Source: Tetraselmis striata (taxonomy: Eukaryota > Chlorophyta > Chlorodendrophyceae > Chlorodendrales > Chlorodendraceae). From it: a DNA stretch of 64,000 nucleotides. Below are positions 1-11,879 of the stretch, one piece after another. A program made the position numbers and the translations under genes. Location of the stretch: positions 16,684-80,683 of the forward strand of contig VCJN01000163.1 in the NCBI GenBank assembly GCA_006384855.1, read 5' to 3'. Within the stretch, counting starts at the first letter, position 1. Every line of letters starts with the position of its first letter. The notes under the pieces are model-generated. The model had not been told where the DNA came from. It saw only the letters and a program-made list of their open reading frames with translations, and made no database searches.

Positions 1-52
1 CAAGCAGGGTGCCACAACACCGCCATTTATACTTCCAACGCCGACGAATGTG

Positions 53-2341
53 CTAGCTTTCCGGGGGATAGCGTGACACGTGCCACAGTGAGGGCAGCAG
101 CGCCACGTCCCTCACCTCCGACAGCAGCCCGCGCAGGTGCAACAGGCAGTCCGGCTTGTGCACGCCCACTTGCAGCGGGGTCCGCATGTCGGCGTCCTCC
201 GCAGCCATCAGAGCCTGCGCAGTGCCCCGCCGCCACTTAGTCCCGCTGGCGATGGCAGGCGGGCGATCCACGGCCTGCCCCGCTTCAAGATCACATGCAG
301 CGTTGCCACATAGTTGCCACAGTCCGGCAGCAGACGTCAGGCAGCCGGGCTGCGCGGGGGCGTGGGTGCCGCACCAGCCGCTGCTCCAGGTCGGCCGGCG
401 TCCGCACCAGGGCGTCCGCCGTCTGGGTGTGGCCGAAACGCGCGGCGAGGTGCAGCGGCGTGGAGCTCCGCGGGCCGCCCGTGGACACGATGGACACGCC
501 CGCCTCCAGCAGCAGGCGCACCATCTGCATGCGCGTGGGCTGGTCAGGCCAGCACGCACGCCTCCGGCACGATGCTGCTGTTGGCGAGGAGTGGCGGGAG
601 CACTGCAGCCAGCCACGCGCTGCACGCACGAGGCCCCCAAGCCACGCACCCACCCGTCCCCCGACGGCAGACCGCAAACAACAGCAACAAATACAGGGAG
701 GAAGGAGAGGGAGAGAACGGTATCTATGTAATGAGCGGGTGCCAAGATGGTCCGACAAGGCTTCATTGATACTGTATGTATGCAGCCATGGAGACCGGTC
801 CAGTGGCAAAACGCTGAATAAATAGACCCCGCCCCGCCTGCTGGAGGTCAAATGTGAACACCACTGAAGCGGATAAATAGCCAATGTTCCGAGACGCCGC
901 ATGCGGCCCCGCCTGCTGGAGGTCAAATGTGAACATCACTGAAGAGGATGGATAGCCAATGGTCCGAGACGCCGCATGCGGCCACGGCTGCTGGAGGTCA
1001 AATGTGAACATCACTGAAGAGGATGGATAGCCAATGGTCCGAGACGCCGCATGCGGCACGGCTGCTGTAGGCGGGTCGGCACCCCTTTCGAAAGGCCAGG
1101 CAACGCCGAAGAAATGGCGACGATGTGTTACTCTGCCGTGACAGTCCACTGAAGGTATCCACGCTGCCGGCCTCTTGGCGCGTGTGCATTGTCTGAGTGT
1201 AGTGAACAACCTCGCAGGGGAGGAGAGGGGGAAGAGAGGCAGAAGCCAGGGGCGAAGAGGGAGGAGAGCTGCTGCCAGGGTTCATCCTGAGCCAATCAGT
1301 AAACAGAGGCGCGGGCCTGCTGCTGCCCCCCTCTCCTGTATCATCCGCCTGTTCAACGGGCTTGTTTTTCCTTTGGCCTGGCTGGGCAGAGGCGGAGGGG
1401 GGGAGGGGGGGGGTAGGCGTGGAGCGCACCGCCGTGTGGCCGGCTCGCGCCGCGAGGTGGATGGCCGCAAAGCCGTCGAGGTCCACCGACGCCCAGTCGG
1501 CGCCGCACTTGAGCAGCATGCGCGCGACGTCCGGGTGGCCGTGGACGGCGGTGAGGTGCAGCGGCGTGTAGCCGCGGTCGCCCAGCACCTCCACCGCCGC
1601 GCCGCTCTCCACCAGCAGCTCCGCCACCGCCAGCTTGCCGTGCCCCGCAGCCATGTGCAGCGGCGTGAAGCCGTAGCCGCTCAGCTGCGTGCGCACAGGA
1701 GCAACCCGCAGTTGGGGTGCGTGGGGGCACACCGTGAGAGGGGACCGAAACAAGGGAGGGGTGATGAGGCGGTAAACAAGGACACCGAGGATAAGAACCT
1801 GCCTTTCCTGGTAGAGGACAAACATACAAAAGTGTTCTATAGATGTTTCTATAACTTGCCGGCAACCCCAGGTTGAGGGCTACAACGCGGGATACTGACG
1901 GTGCATCGGCATTTATAGCTGCATTGCACAGCTCCCCTGAAAGCAAGAGATTTTGCACCAATCTGATTGTTCGCCGCTTGTACTCAGCCAGGATTGTCAT
2001 TCTAACGGGGCGGACGGGGGACGCGAGGGATGCGATGGGTTGGAGGGGCGGGGGGGGGGGGGGGTGGGGGGCACCTCGTTGATGTCCACGCCATCGCCGC
2101 GCAGCGCCTGGCGCACCGCGTCCAGCTTGCCCGAGATGACGGCGACGTGCAGGTCGGACAGCCCAAAGCTGCTCCACAACCGCAGCCGCCGGCTGCCTTC
2201 CGTGGGGGGCGTGGGCGGCGGCCGGATGCGCGCGGGGATGGTGGAGCCAAACACCGGCGCTGTCTGCGGGCGCGCTGTGGCGGTGTCGCCGCCCAGCGGG
2301 ATGCTGCCCTCCGCAAACAGGGCGCCCATGGTGGACGCCAT
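53..2341 (-). CDS. ankyrin-repeat protein (4-exon model, ~297 aa)
   Basis: Exons 2341-2075, 1684-1430, 524-375 and 274-53 join in phase 0 throughout and end at a stop at 55-53. The joined protein has about five ankyrin repeats, visible as repeated TPLHMAA, TPLHLTA, AAIHLAA and TPLHLAA helices followed by VAELLVESGA, VARMLLKCGA and VRLLLEAGV. The third exon begins exactly where the repeat consensus requires, after GHTA. The N-terminus (about 40 residues) is Pro-rich and of low complexity. Ankyrin repeats are protein-binding scaffolds; no catalytic domain is visible, so partner and location are unknown. The last exon (ending in YPPES) is outside the repeats and its acceptor at 275 was chosen by phase, so the C-terminus is less certain. 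The intron between exons 2 and 3 holds a 75-bp tandem repeat. The gene is divergent from the NOP9 gene. Confidence 0.7.
829..1065. repeat. 75-bp tandem repeat, three copies, intronic
   Basis: The string CTGGAGGTCAAATGTGAACA recurs at 841, 916 and 991, a period of exactly 75 bases, and the units end in GACGCCGCATGCGG. Copies 2 and 3 are nearly identical and copy 1 is more diverged. The array lies in the intron between exons 2 and 3 of the ankyrin gene. Diverged relatives of the unit occur elsewhere in the window. Confidence 0.9.
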
Positions 2342-4029
2342 GGCTGCGGGGCCTCAGGGGGGGCTGCCTGCGCCCTTTGCCGTGCCCGCCAGACGCAGCG
2401 CGCGAGGGAGAAGGCGAGGGCGAAAGCGCGTTGGGGGCAGTGCTGCGGTTCCTGCACTGTCAGAGTCGGCTGACCATTTGACTACACCATCATCAGCTGA
2501 TGATTCCCCCACTGCCGGCAGGATGCAGCCCTCCTTGGCGCGTCCTTCGTGGTCTGCGGAGAAAAGCAACAGCATGGGGGGCGAAAGACAGGGCGGGGGT
2601 ATGGATAGGGGACAGAGGGGGCAGGGGTAGTAAGCGCGCTGCTGCCGTCTCCGGTTCTCTGCGCTCAATAAAGCGGTCGCCGGCTTTGACCCCCCCCCCC
2701 CCCAACCCCCCCCCACACACACACACACTCTCCCCACCCAGCGGAAGCAAAGGCAGCTGAGGGGGGGGGGGGGGGGGGGGGGGGGGGCGGGGGGGGGGGG
2801 GATTCAGCATCCATTGAAGGATAGGGAGGCAGCGGATATCAGCACCCGGGAGGGAGCGTGACTAAGAGAGGGGGTTCAACGCGAAGCTCACGGCGAGGCG
2901 GCATCGGTCGATGCGGCCAGCGGGTGGCGACACCGCGACGAGTGAGGAGGGGAGGGTGGTGTTGGGGCTACCGAGAAGCTTTACAAATTCTCTCGCTCAG
3001 CGGCAGTCGCCCCGTGCCCATCTACGGTCGCCGCGCTTGAGTGCAGACCGGCATGGGTCCGTGTGCATGTGCATCTACCTACCGGTACCTCGCCGCACCG
3101 CACCGCACCGCCCCGCCGCACTGCTCGTCCGCCGCCCGCGGTACGCTGCTGTGCCTCGCACGCTGTGGTCGCTCCCCGGGAGGCAGAGAGAGAGCGAGAC
3201 GTCGTTTGGATGCGGGTGCCGGGTGGGTCGGTGGGGTCGCCCTCTCACCCCGTCGTCACATTTTCTGCCCACTACGGGCATGTCGCCGTTCGTGTGTAGT
3301 CGTCGCTGTGTTAGGGCTTTTAGGGCTGGCACTAGAGATAGGGCTTTTCAGTTGCCCTATTAATCGCGTTGTTCCGGAGGCGTACCGTGGTGTTATCTTT
3401 TTGGATACAGGGAGAGCGGCAAGAGAATGCACGGAAAGTACTAGGGAAGGAAAAAGCCTACATTTAAGCAGAACCCTCTGGCGTACCGTATTCGCTCGGG
3501 ATTGTCGTATAGAACCCCACATAGCGACTATATATCTTCGTCGGTTGGATACCATTCTGCTTCAGCCGGAGGTCGGTCGGCGCGGTTTGTCGGCGCGACG
3601 CCGGTGGCGCCGCCATCGCCGACCCGCACTTGCCGTGTATTTGCGAGTTAAATGCACGCTGACCCACTCGCTGTCGGCACAACAGGCGTCGGCCTTCCAC
3701 GCGCTAAAATCGTGCATATACCCAGCAGGATATACCGCGTACATTCGTATTGCGGAGGTGCTCTGTGGCAGTCGCTGTGCACCCCCGCGCGAGCCCCCAC
3801 CGCCGCCGTCGCCCCTGCCGTGCCGCTGCCGCCGCCGAGAGCGCCGTAAGGTCGAAAGGCCGCGCGCCGCTCGACTCGACACGACTCGACGCGTGAGGTG
3901 AGTTCCTGAGAAAGCCTTCGCCGCCTGTGGCGACTTGGCGGCTACCCTCCGACCGGAGGCTGAGGGCTCTGGGCTGCGCTGCAGTAGCGGGCGGGGATAC
4001 GGGTGTCCCGCGCAGTGGCGAGCGGCGGG
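2342..4029. other. intergenic region between divergent ankyrin and NOP9 genes
   Basis: No convincing gene. It holds a C run near 2690-2710, a CA run near 2713-2728 and a G run at 2761-2801. Open frames on both strands near 3040-3900 are GC-driven and lack recognisable domains. Promoters and 5' leaders of both flanking genes must lie here, but no specific element can be named. Confidence 0.6.
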
Positions 4030-7000
4030 ATGGAGGGCGGCGGCGAGGCGGGCGGCGGCCCGGTGCGCCGTTCCCGCGTGGACAGCGAGACGGTGGCGTA
4101 TTTGTCGGAGATCGTGCAGACGGCAGGCGGGTTGGAGGACGCGGAGCAGAAGTCGCTCATGCTGAGCAACGCGCTGGACGAGATCGCCGGCGCCGAGCTG
4201 CGCGTGCTCAGTGACGCGGAGTGCAGCCGGCTGGTGGAGGAGATGCTCGCGCTGGGCGACATCAACATCTCCATCAAGCTGCTCACCATCTTTTCCGATG
4301 GAGACAAGTTCTTCGAGCTCTCCTCCAGGTGGGATCACCAACCTTCCTCCCCCCCCCCCCCCCTTCTTTCCCTCAGTTGCTGATCCAGTCGCATCCGTAA
4401 AGCTGCCCATGTCGGCGCATATTCAATGCCACCAGAGGCGCTGAGTCGACATCCCTGCTCGTGCCCCTGGCAGCATGTTTGGCTCGCACGTGGCGGAGAA
4501 GCTGCTAGATGCCGTGAGCTCCCAGCTGGAGGCGGCCGACGAGCGGGAGCGGGAGTCTGTAGAGGAGGTGGGCGCCGCTGGACATTCACACATGCCATTG
4601 TGCGACCTTGATGTTGTTTGCCGCACGACGCGGCAAGTCATTGGGAATGACCATTGGGAATGGTGGCAAAATGGCAACGCTGCGGGGATGGAGGTGCCCG
4701 CGCCGCAGCAGCTGATCCCATCCCCCCCCCCCCCCCCCCCCCCCTTCCCTTCATCGCTCCTCCCTTCACTCTGTTAGACGCTGAGCGCGCTAGTGCAGTC
4801 GGTGACGGAGTACCTCATGGACTTTGCGATGGACCGCTCTGCATCACACGTCGTGCGCGCGCTGCTGAACACCCTCTGCGGCCGCGAGATCACGCCGCCC
4901 AGCAAGGGCCGCCCAGGCAAGCCCAGCGCCAACAAGAAGAAAAAGAAGAAGCAGGTAGAGCTGCGCCAGCCATGGCATTCCGTGTATGATAATTGCAACT
5001 ACATTGTGTGGGGTGCAATGGCCTCTCCCAGGCAAAGCGTCTTTCAGGGGAGCTCTAGGGCCTTCCTTTGGCAGCGATACCGCTGTAGATGCTGGTGTTG
5101 CTGGCGGCGGGGTGGGCGCTGACTGCGGGGCACTCTGCACAGGCGCCGGTGGGGCTTGCAGCCAAGGTGGTGCTGGACGCGAGCCTGGCGTACGAGGTGC
5201 CGCCCGATCCGCTGTTCCCGAAGCTCGTCAACAAGCTGTGCCGTGAGGTCATCAATGCCCCGCAGGTGCTGCCCCACCGCGCCCCAAACCCCCGAGCCCT
5301 ACCGTCTTGCGACCCCAACCACCCCAGAGAGACAGCCACCACTCCCCCTGGTGAGAGCGAATGCAGCCTGGGGAATGGAGGGCACTGGCGCTAACGGGGC
5401 CTGCGCTGCCCCCACTCCAACCCGTGCGGCAGGAGCTGGTGTCGCAGCTGGTGGAGGACACGTACGGCAACCCCTTCCTGCAGGTCCTGCTGGTGGCCAC
5501 GCACCATGACAGGTGGGCTGCCCATCCATCCTTATCCGAAGTTGTAAGATTTTCTGCAACTCTTTTGTTTAGCACTGTGTACGGGCGCAAACATGGCAAC
5601 AAGTACACTGCAAATATGACTGTGCCCTGCCTGTCAGAGGTCAAATGTAGAGGTCAAAACTGTAGCAAATCTTCCGAAAGGCAGCATGCAGCCCCGATTT
5701 AAGTCTTTGCCGCACGTTTACCTGGGTATGCTCTCTTGTGCAGAGTGCCGCGTGAGGCTGCAGCCGAGCTCCGCTTGCCTGCCTGCCTGCTGACCCTCCC
5801 CACCTGTCCGCAGCAAGCAACTGGTGCACCTGGCGGCGCGCCTGCTGGGCGCGAGCCCCGAGGCCGCCGCGACCTCCGACAGCCCACTGACCGCGGCGCC
5901 GACGGAGACGGTGCTCGGGGTGGCGCAGCACCGCATCGGCAGCCACCTCGCGGAGCTGCTCGTCCGACTGCTGCCGCGCGAGGAGATGTCGGCGCTGTAT
6001 GGGGCGGTCTTCCAGGGGTCTCTGCTGGAGCTGGCGCAGCACCAGACCGCCAACTTTGTGGTGCAGTCGGTGGTGAGATCCCCCCCCCCCCCCTCTTTGC
6101 GGGTGTCAGATTGCTTATAGTGCAGTGTCTGGCCCTCAACGTATGTATACATTGCTGACATGGCGGGCGCCGCAGATTGCATCGACAAGCGACCCGGCGG
6201 TGGTGGAAGCCATGCTGGCGGAGCTGGGCCCGCAAGTGGGCGATCTTCTCTCGCGGCGGCGGAGCGGAGTGGTCGCGGCGCTGACGGCTGCCTGCGGGCG
6301 CAACGGCACCAGTGCGCCCCTCCTACACCTCTCCTACCCCCTGCGTCTGCCTCCTCCGCTGAATCTCTGATGCCGTGTCAGTCACAACTCCGGTGAAGCT
6401 TGACACTTTGACATCCTCAATGCGAGATGTGTGCACATGTTGATATCTTTTGGCAGTCCTACTCAGACTAGGTTGGTTGATGTCTTGAATGAAGACGTGT
6501 CGCCAGAAAACCTGACACACCGCACGAGTACTCTGTCTGTTTGGAGTGAGTGAGTGACTGGGAGGCAAAAAGAAGTATCGCTACTTATAGTGGAGGCAAC
6601 AACAAGTAACGATATATAGAGTGGAGGCAGCATTAAGTGTCGTCACTTGTTGTTGCCTCCGCTACACAAAGGCCCACCGTCATGCTCTCTCGCCCGGAAC
6701 ATTCCTGACGGCCTGGCATGCCATGCAGACGAGGTGGCAATGTGCCGAGAGCTCTCCCGTGGGCTGCTCAAGCGCAGCGCCAACGCCGCCGCCTCCACCC
6801 AGCCGGGCGCCCTCGTGGAGGCGCTCGTCACGCTTGACACCAACCTGCGCCTGGATGGCGAGACCGGAAGCGCCGTGGCGGAGGAGCGCTTCTCCGCGCC
6901 CGGCTGCGCCATGCTGGCCACCGTCATGCGCTTCCCGCCCATCGCGTGCCAAAAGTTTACGGAGAGCTTCAGTGCTATAAGTGAGCCCCCCCTCGCCCCC

Positions 7001-10000
7001 CCCCCCCCCAACCCCGCCCGGCTCTCAAACAGCCAGCTTGGCATTAAGGCACATAATCTTGCCATCCACTATCCGCGGAGCTCTCGTTATATCAATGCAT
7101 GGGACGTTACATGATAGGCATACATTCCCACTTTACTTAGCTGCCTCATTGCTGTGTTCCTCTCATGTTCTCGGTTCCATCTAGCAACGCCCATACATCA
7201 CACGAAAGTATGCTGCTGTCCTACCGCTAGCCACCTGCGACCACTCGCCAATCGAGTTCCCGATCACTGATAACCTGCGCTCTCGTCTCCTCTCTCAACT
7301 GCTTCCTATGGCTGATGATATGTATGGGTCACCATACCAACCCGGCCGCCCACTCCCCATGGCTGCCCGACCCATGGCGGTGACCCCACACAAAAGGACC
7401 ACGCACCGGTGCTCCGGGCCGGCAGACGGGGGCTCTTCCCATCCTTCAGCCTGCTGCCCGCACAGCCGCCCACATTCTCCACTCGACGTGCACATCGTTC
7501 CGACGCCATACTGAGATTAGCCTACCTCAGTTGATGCATTTAGTCCCCAACAGTACTGTCTTCATTCATTCAATAGCCTCCCTTCCCTGAGTCACAGGGG
7601 GTCACCATACCAACCCGGCCGCCCATTCCCCATGGCTGCCCGACCCATGGCGGTGACCCCACACAAAAGGACCACGCACCGGTGCTCCGGGCCGGCAGAC
7701 GGAGGCTCCCTCCATCCTCTGACCTGCTGCTCGCACAGCCGCCCACATTGCTTGCTCAATATTTATATCATTCAATAGCCCTCCTTCGCTGCTTGAGGAG
7801 GGGGTCACCATACCAACCCGGCCGCCCATTCCCCATGGCTGCCCGACCCATGGCGGTGACCCCACACAAAAGGACCACGCACCGGTGCTCCGGGCCGGCA
7901 GACGGAGGCTCCCTCCATCCTCTGACCTGCTGCTCACACAGCCGCCCACATTGCTTGCTCAATATTTATATCATTCAATAGCCCTCCTTCGCTGCTTGAG
8001 GAGGGGGTCACCATACCAACCCGGCCGCCCATTCCCCATGGCTGCCCGACCCATGGCGGTGACCCCACACAAAAGGACCACGCACCGGTGCTCCGGGCCG
8101 GCAGACGGAGGCTCTTGCCGTCCTTTAGCCTGCTGCCCTCACAGCCGCCCACATCGCCCACTCGACGTGCACATTGTTCAGACGCCATACTGAGATTAGC
8201 CTACCTCAGTTGATGCATTTAGTCCCGTATCGTACCGCCTTCATTCATTCAATAGCCGTCCTTTCCTGAGTCACAGGGGGTCACCATACCAACCCGGCCG
8301 CCCACTCCCCATGGCTGCCCGACCCATGGCGGTGACCCCACACAAAAGGACCACGCACCGGTGCTCCGGGCCGGCAGACGGAGGCTCTTGCCGTCCTTCA
8401 GCCTGCTGCCCGCACAGCCGCCCACATTCCCCGCTCGGTGTCAACTTCGCTCCTTTCCCTTCTCTTCATACTGCAGCAGAATACTTTTCTCTACAGAAAC
8501 GTGGCATGAATGTTCCTGATGTACTGGTCCAAGCATACTAGAACACCTGCCTATCTTCCCTCAGTCAAGCCTCGGGTGCCGCTGACTTGAGCCTGCCCTT
8601 GTGGCCCTGGCCTCCCCGACCTGCAGCGGGCGCCGACATAGTGCGCCTCGCATGTGACTCTGGTGGCTGCCGCGTGGTTGAGGCGTTTGTGGAGAGCAAT
8701 GCCAACCCGAAATTGAAGGTCAAGCTCATGAAGAAGCTCAAGGTGGGGACCCTCTCTCATTATGCATGTCTGCCCAGCAAACCATGCGCCAGCCCTGCCT
8801 CCTCACCTTGCAACAGAGCCGCTAGAGGATGCCTTGGATGCATGGATAGATGGATGTTGCTCTAGCCAATACTTGCCAGCATCCCTATTTCCTTTGGATA
8901 GGGTTGATGACGAGGGCAATCCTCCCCCCCCCCCCCCCCCCCCCCACCCACCGGAGTCTCTCTCCTCATCACTCCTTTCTCGCCCAGAAACTCACTGACA
9001 GAATATGACGGCCTGCCGCACTGCACCACCGCAGGGAAGCTGGGCGCAGATGGTTCTGCGCAGCGGCGCGGCGGCCATCACCGTTGAGCGCTGCTACGAC
9101 GCCGGCAAGATGGCGGACAAGGAGGTCATTGTGGGGGAGCTGGCGGCCAAGGAGGCGGAGATCATGGCCAAGCACTACGGCGCCGCCCTGCTCAGCCGGT
9201 AACACCTGCCCCTCCCCCCCCCCCCCCCCGTGTTGGGCTAAGCACTACCCACTTTGTTTCTAAATTGCCGTTCTGCCATGGATTTGCACTGTATGCGCTT
9301 GATGCTGGTTAAGTGCATACGTTGGCAATAGCCTGCTTCAAGTTGAAAGGCCCATTACGCGGTGGCATGAGGCAATGAAACGCTGATCCCAAGCAATACT
9401 CCAACCCTCCATGCATCTCACGTACATATGAACTGGTAGTATATTTTCATGATAGTTGCGACGATGGCACTGCATCAGTAGCCGAGGTGCTTAGTGACGA
9501 AACGGGTGTCAGATTGAGGGGTTGTTGCCATTGGCGGCCGCGGGACATACATGTGCCCAGTGCTGGCCATGTCCTTGCGGCAGCGGCTAAGCGATACGTG
9601 TGCCACAGGCTTGGCGTGTCTGCATTCAAGCGCGACGTGGACACGTGGCGCCGCCGAGTGGGGTCCACCTCAAATATCAAGCGCGAGTTCATGGACATGC
9701 TGGAGGATGGCCCAGCGGTGCCAGCTAGCCAGGGTGGCAGCGGCGGGAAGCAGGGTGGGGCGGGCAGTGCGCCTAGCTCAGGCGGCCAACGGAATGAGGA
9801 GGAAGTGAAAGCGGAAGAGGCGGAAGAAGCGGAGGCTTTTGCAGGTGCACACCTTGGGTCGGCCGGGTTGGCTCAACCTCGCCCCTTCTCCCCATGCAGT
9901 TCTTGCCATGCGCACGTCAACTAGAGGGGCAAGATTTTCCGAGTTAGGCCTGGTCATCTGCGTTCAGTACGGGCATGCCTTTGATGGGATGTCCACATTA

Positions 10001-10456
10001 TGGGGAGCTACCCCACCATCCGCTCTGCTGTGCGGTTGGGCATCAGGTGGCGGGAGCGCTGTCGACATTGAGCACATGTTGCTTACCGGTGCGGACGCGG
10101 GGGCGCCAAAGAAGGCACGCAAGGGCAAACACGACAAGCAGACAGCGGCAGCGGGTCCTTCCTCCGCAGGAGACAACGCCGCTGGGGACTCGGATGGCGA
10201 GGAAGCGGAGGACCAGGAGGCGCCAAAGGTAAAAAGCAAGACCAAGAAACACAAGTTGCGTAAGGGTGGCAACGAGGACGGGGAGCCTGAAGGCAAGAAA
10301 AAGAAGAAGAAGCAAAAGGACGATTTGGTCGATGCAAGTTTAGAGGAGGACGTCGGTAAAATAAAGAAGAAAAAGCGGAAGGGCAAGGGAGGTGATGAGG
10401 CTGAGGTCGCACCTCTCCGCGAAAAGAAGCAAAAGAAGGGGGTCACTTTCTTCTGA
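4030..10456 (+). CDS. NOP9: NOP9/APUM23-type pumilio-repeat nucleolar protein (12 exons, ~781 aa)
   Basis: Exons 4030-4328, 4474-4567, 4778-4954, 5143-5265, 5433-5512, 5814-6072, 6176-6311, 6729-6980, 8627-8742, 9035-9198, 9609-9844 and 10047-10456 join in frame with consistent phases at every junction (2346 nt including stop). Pumilio-like helical repeats show as FGSHVAEKLLDA, SASHVVRALL, YGNPFLQVLLVA, HRIGSHLAELLVRLL, TANFVVQSV and GGCRVVEAFVES. The tail from about residue 690 is Lys/Glu-rich and ends KKGVTFF, like a nucleolar tail. NOP9 (plant APUM23) binds pre-rRNA and is needed for 18S maturation in the nucleolus. Length is close to the plant homologue (~750 aa). The intron 6981-8626 carries a five-copy tandem array. 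The start is the first ATG in frame with the conserved region. Family assignment rests on repeat motifs, tail and architecture, not a search. Confidence 0.85.
5632..5700. repeat. diverged copy of a dispersed repeat, intronic
   Basis: The segment starting CCTGTCAGAGGTCAAATGTAG and ending near GGCAGCATGCAGCCCCG resembles, with mismatches, the 75-bp unit at 829-1065. It lies in the NOP9 intron 5513-5813. Confidence 0.45.
7326..8433. repeat. five-copy tandem array with alternating spacers inside a NOP9 intron
   Basis: A core of about 110 bases beginning GTCACCATACCAACCCGGCC occurs at 7328, 7601, 7804, 8007 and 8280. The spacings are 273, 203, 203 and 273 bases. The long spacers (after copies 1 and 4) share one sequence with ACTGAGATTAGCCTACCTC; the short spacers (after copies 2 and 3) share another with GCTTGCTCAATATTTATATC. 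This gives a symmetric long-short-short-long arrangement. The core contains two CCATGG sites flanking GCTGCCCGA. Confidence 0.95.
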
Positions 10457-10489
10457 AGCTCTGATGATGACGCCTTCTCAGGCCAAACC

Positions 10490-10494
10490 TGTAA
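10490..10494 (+). promoter_or_regulatory. possible TGTAA polyadenylation signal of NOP9
   Basis: TGTAA lies 34 bases after the NOP9 stop. TGTAA is the usual near-upstream poly(A) element in chlorophyte algae. A 5-mer is weak evidence alone. Confidence 0.35.
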
Positions 10495-10859
10495 GGTTGC
10501 CAGTGCTGAAGCCGAGTTTAAAACTGTTGATGTTATCGTCAGTCTCATGCTGGCATCGAACCAAAGCGTGTTTGGCAGCATCAAGCCACCAACATGCATT
10601 TCTGCTATGTGATTGGCCACCACCTATAATCCCCTTGTGACTTTGTCTCCATGTCAAGATGATTGGTTATTGGCAAGGTGTAGTAGTAGCGCGCTGGTTT
10701 GCTGCTGGCGCCATATGCCAATGGGGCTTGTTATTGGAGGACCACGGCACTCCCACATAACAGCAAAGCGTGGTAACAGAACTAGACCAAAAAGTGGGGA
10801 CGATTATCATGATGCCATTCCGAGGACAATTGACAAAGTCAAACACCAGTAATTACATC

Positions 10860-11540
10860 TGGTGATGTGTGTCATTCCGGATACCCGCGCGGCAGTACCA
10901 GAAGACACTTTTGGGGGTCGCCAGGCGCACTTTGTGAAATTCGTTGTAACATCGTGTTGTATCTGTCGAATAAGGGATAAAGAAAGACAGGCATTTTCTT
11001 AGTGGCGAAAATTTTCAAGAGCCGCGCGGGCACCCAAATTCGGGGTGGTATGGGATTACTGTAATATACATACCATGTTTGCATAGGCCTGCTGCGGCGC
11101 CCTGCGCTGCTGCTGCTGCGTTAACACATGAAGATGACAATGCTTTGACCCTCAGACAACACTGATTGCGGGAACTGTGATTTAATTAAATATGTGTTCT
11201 GATAAAATGTTACGCACCGAGTTATATATGTGGACATATATGTGTAAATGTACATATATATATATTGTATCTATATATAGCGTGCTTGTGATTTCAGCTA
11301 CATGTGCTGTCTTTTGATGTCTCTCGCTATAATGCTTTCACATATAGTCTTACAAAGAACGTTGCATTCCGTGTATAAGTCCGGTTGAATACAAATTTCT
11401 ATTTAAATTGGGTATTGTTAGTCCGGTAATGGTATATGTATAGATTAACATTTCCCTTAACACCAAGATTGAGGAAAGGGCAATAACATTCGAGCGTTTT
11501 CGGTCCAATTCACGACCTCGCAGATTGTCCTGCTAAAATG
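10860..11540. other. AT-rich spacer downstream of NOP9
   Basis: Composition drops sharply in GC. It contains TA/CATA simple repeats around 11221-11280. No gene or RNA is recognisable. Confidence 0.6.
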
Positions 11541-11879
11541 GTACAATATGCGGGCCTCGGGCGATGCGATTTGCAGAAACTAAATTCCAGGAACTTAAAT
11601 CACACAACGTACAATACTATATTGTTCACGTGGCCGACTGTGGCGCGACTGGGGGTGCCGGCTTGTCCAACCTCTCCACCACTACCAAGACGAACCCCAA
11701 CCCAAAGTCGCGGCATGTGCGGGAGACCGGGAGGGAAACGAACACATGCAACGCATTCTGCCACCTTCACCATCACCCTGGCAAAGAAAATCCCACACAC
11801 GCCCGGATCTGTGAAGTGCGTGGATGCCGCCTATACCTTAGTAACATAGCAGGTCTGCGCGACTGGTAAGAATGCGTGT

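Noticed and set aside
3041..3901. 286-codon plus-strand open frame upstream of NOP9
   Set aside because: Low-complexity, GC-driven, open in other frames and strands too, no domain; lies where the NOP9 promoter and leader are expected.
7326..8433. CRISPR-like array
   Set aside because: Eukaryotic intron; the cores are ~110 bp and the spacers are themselves repeated, unlike CRISPR.
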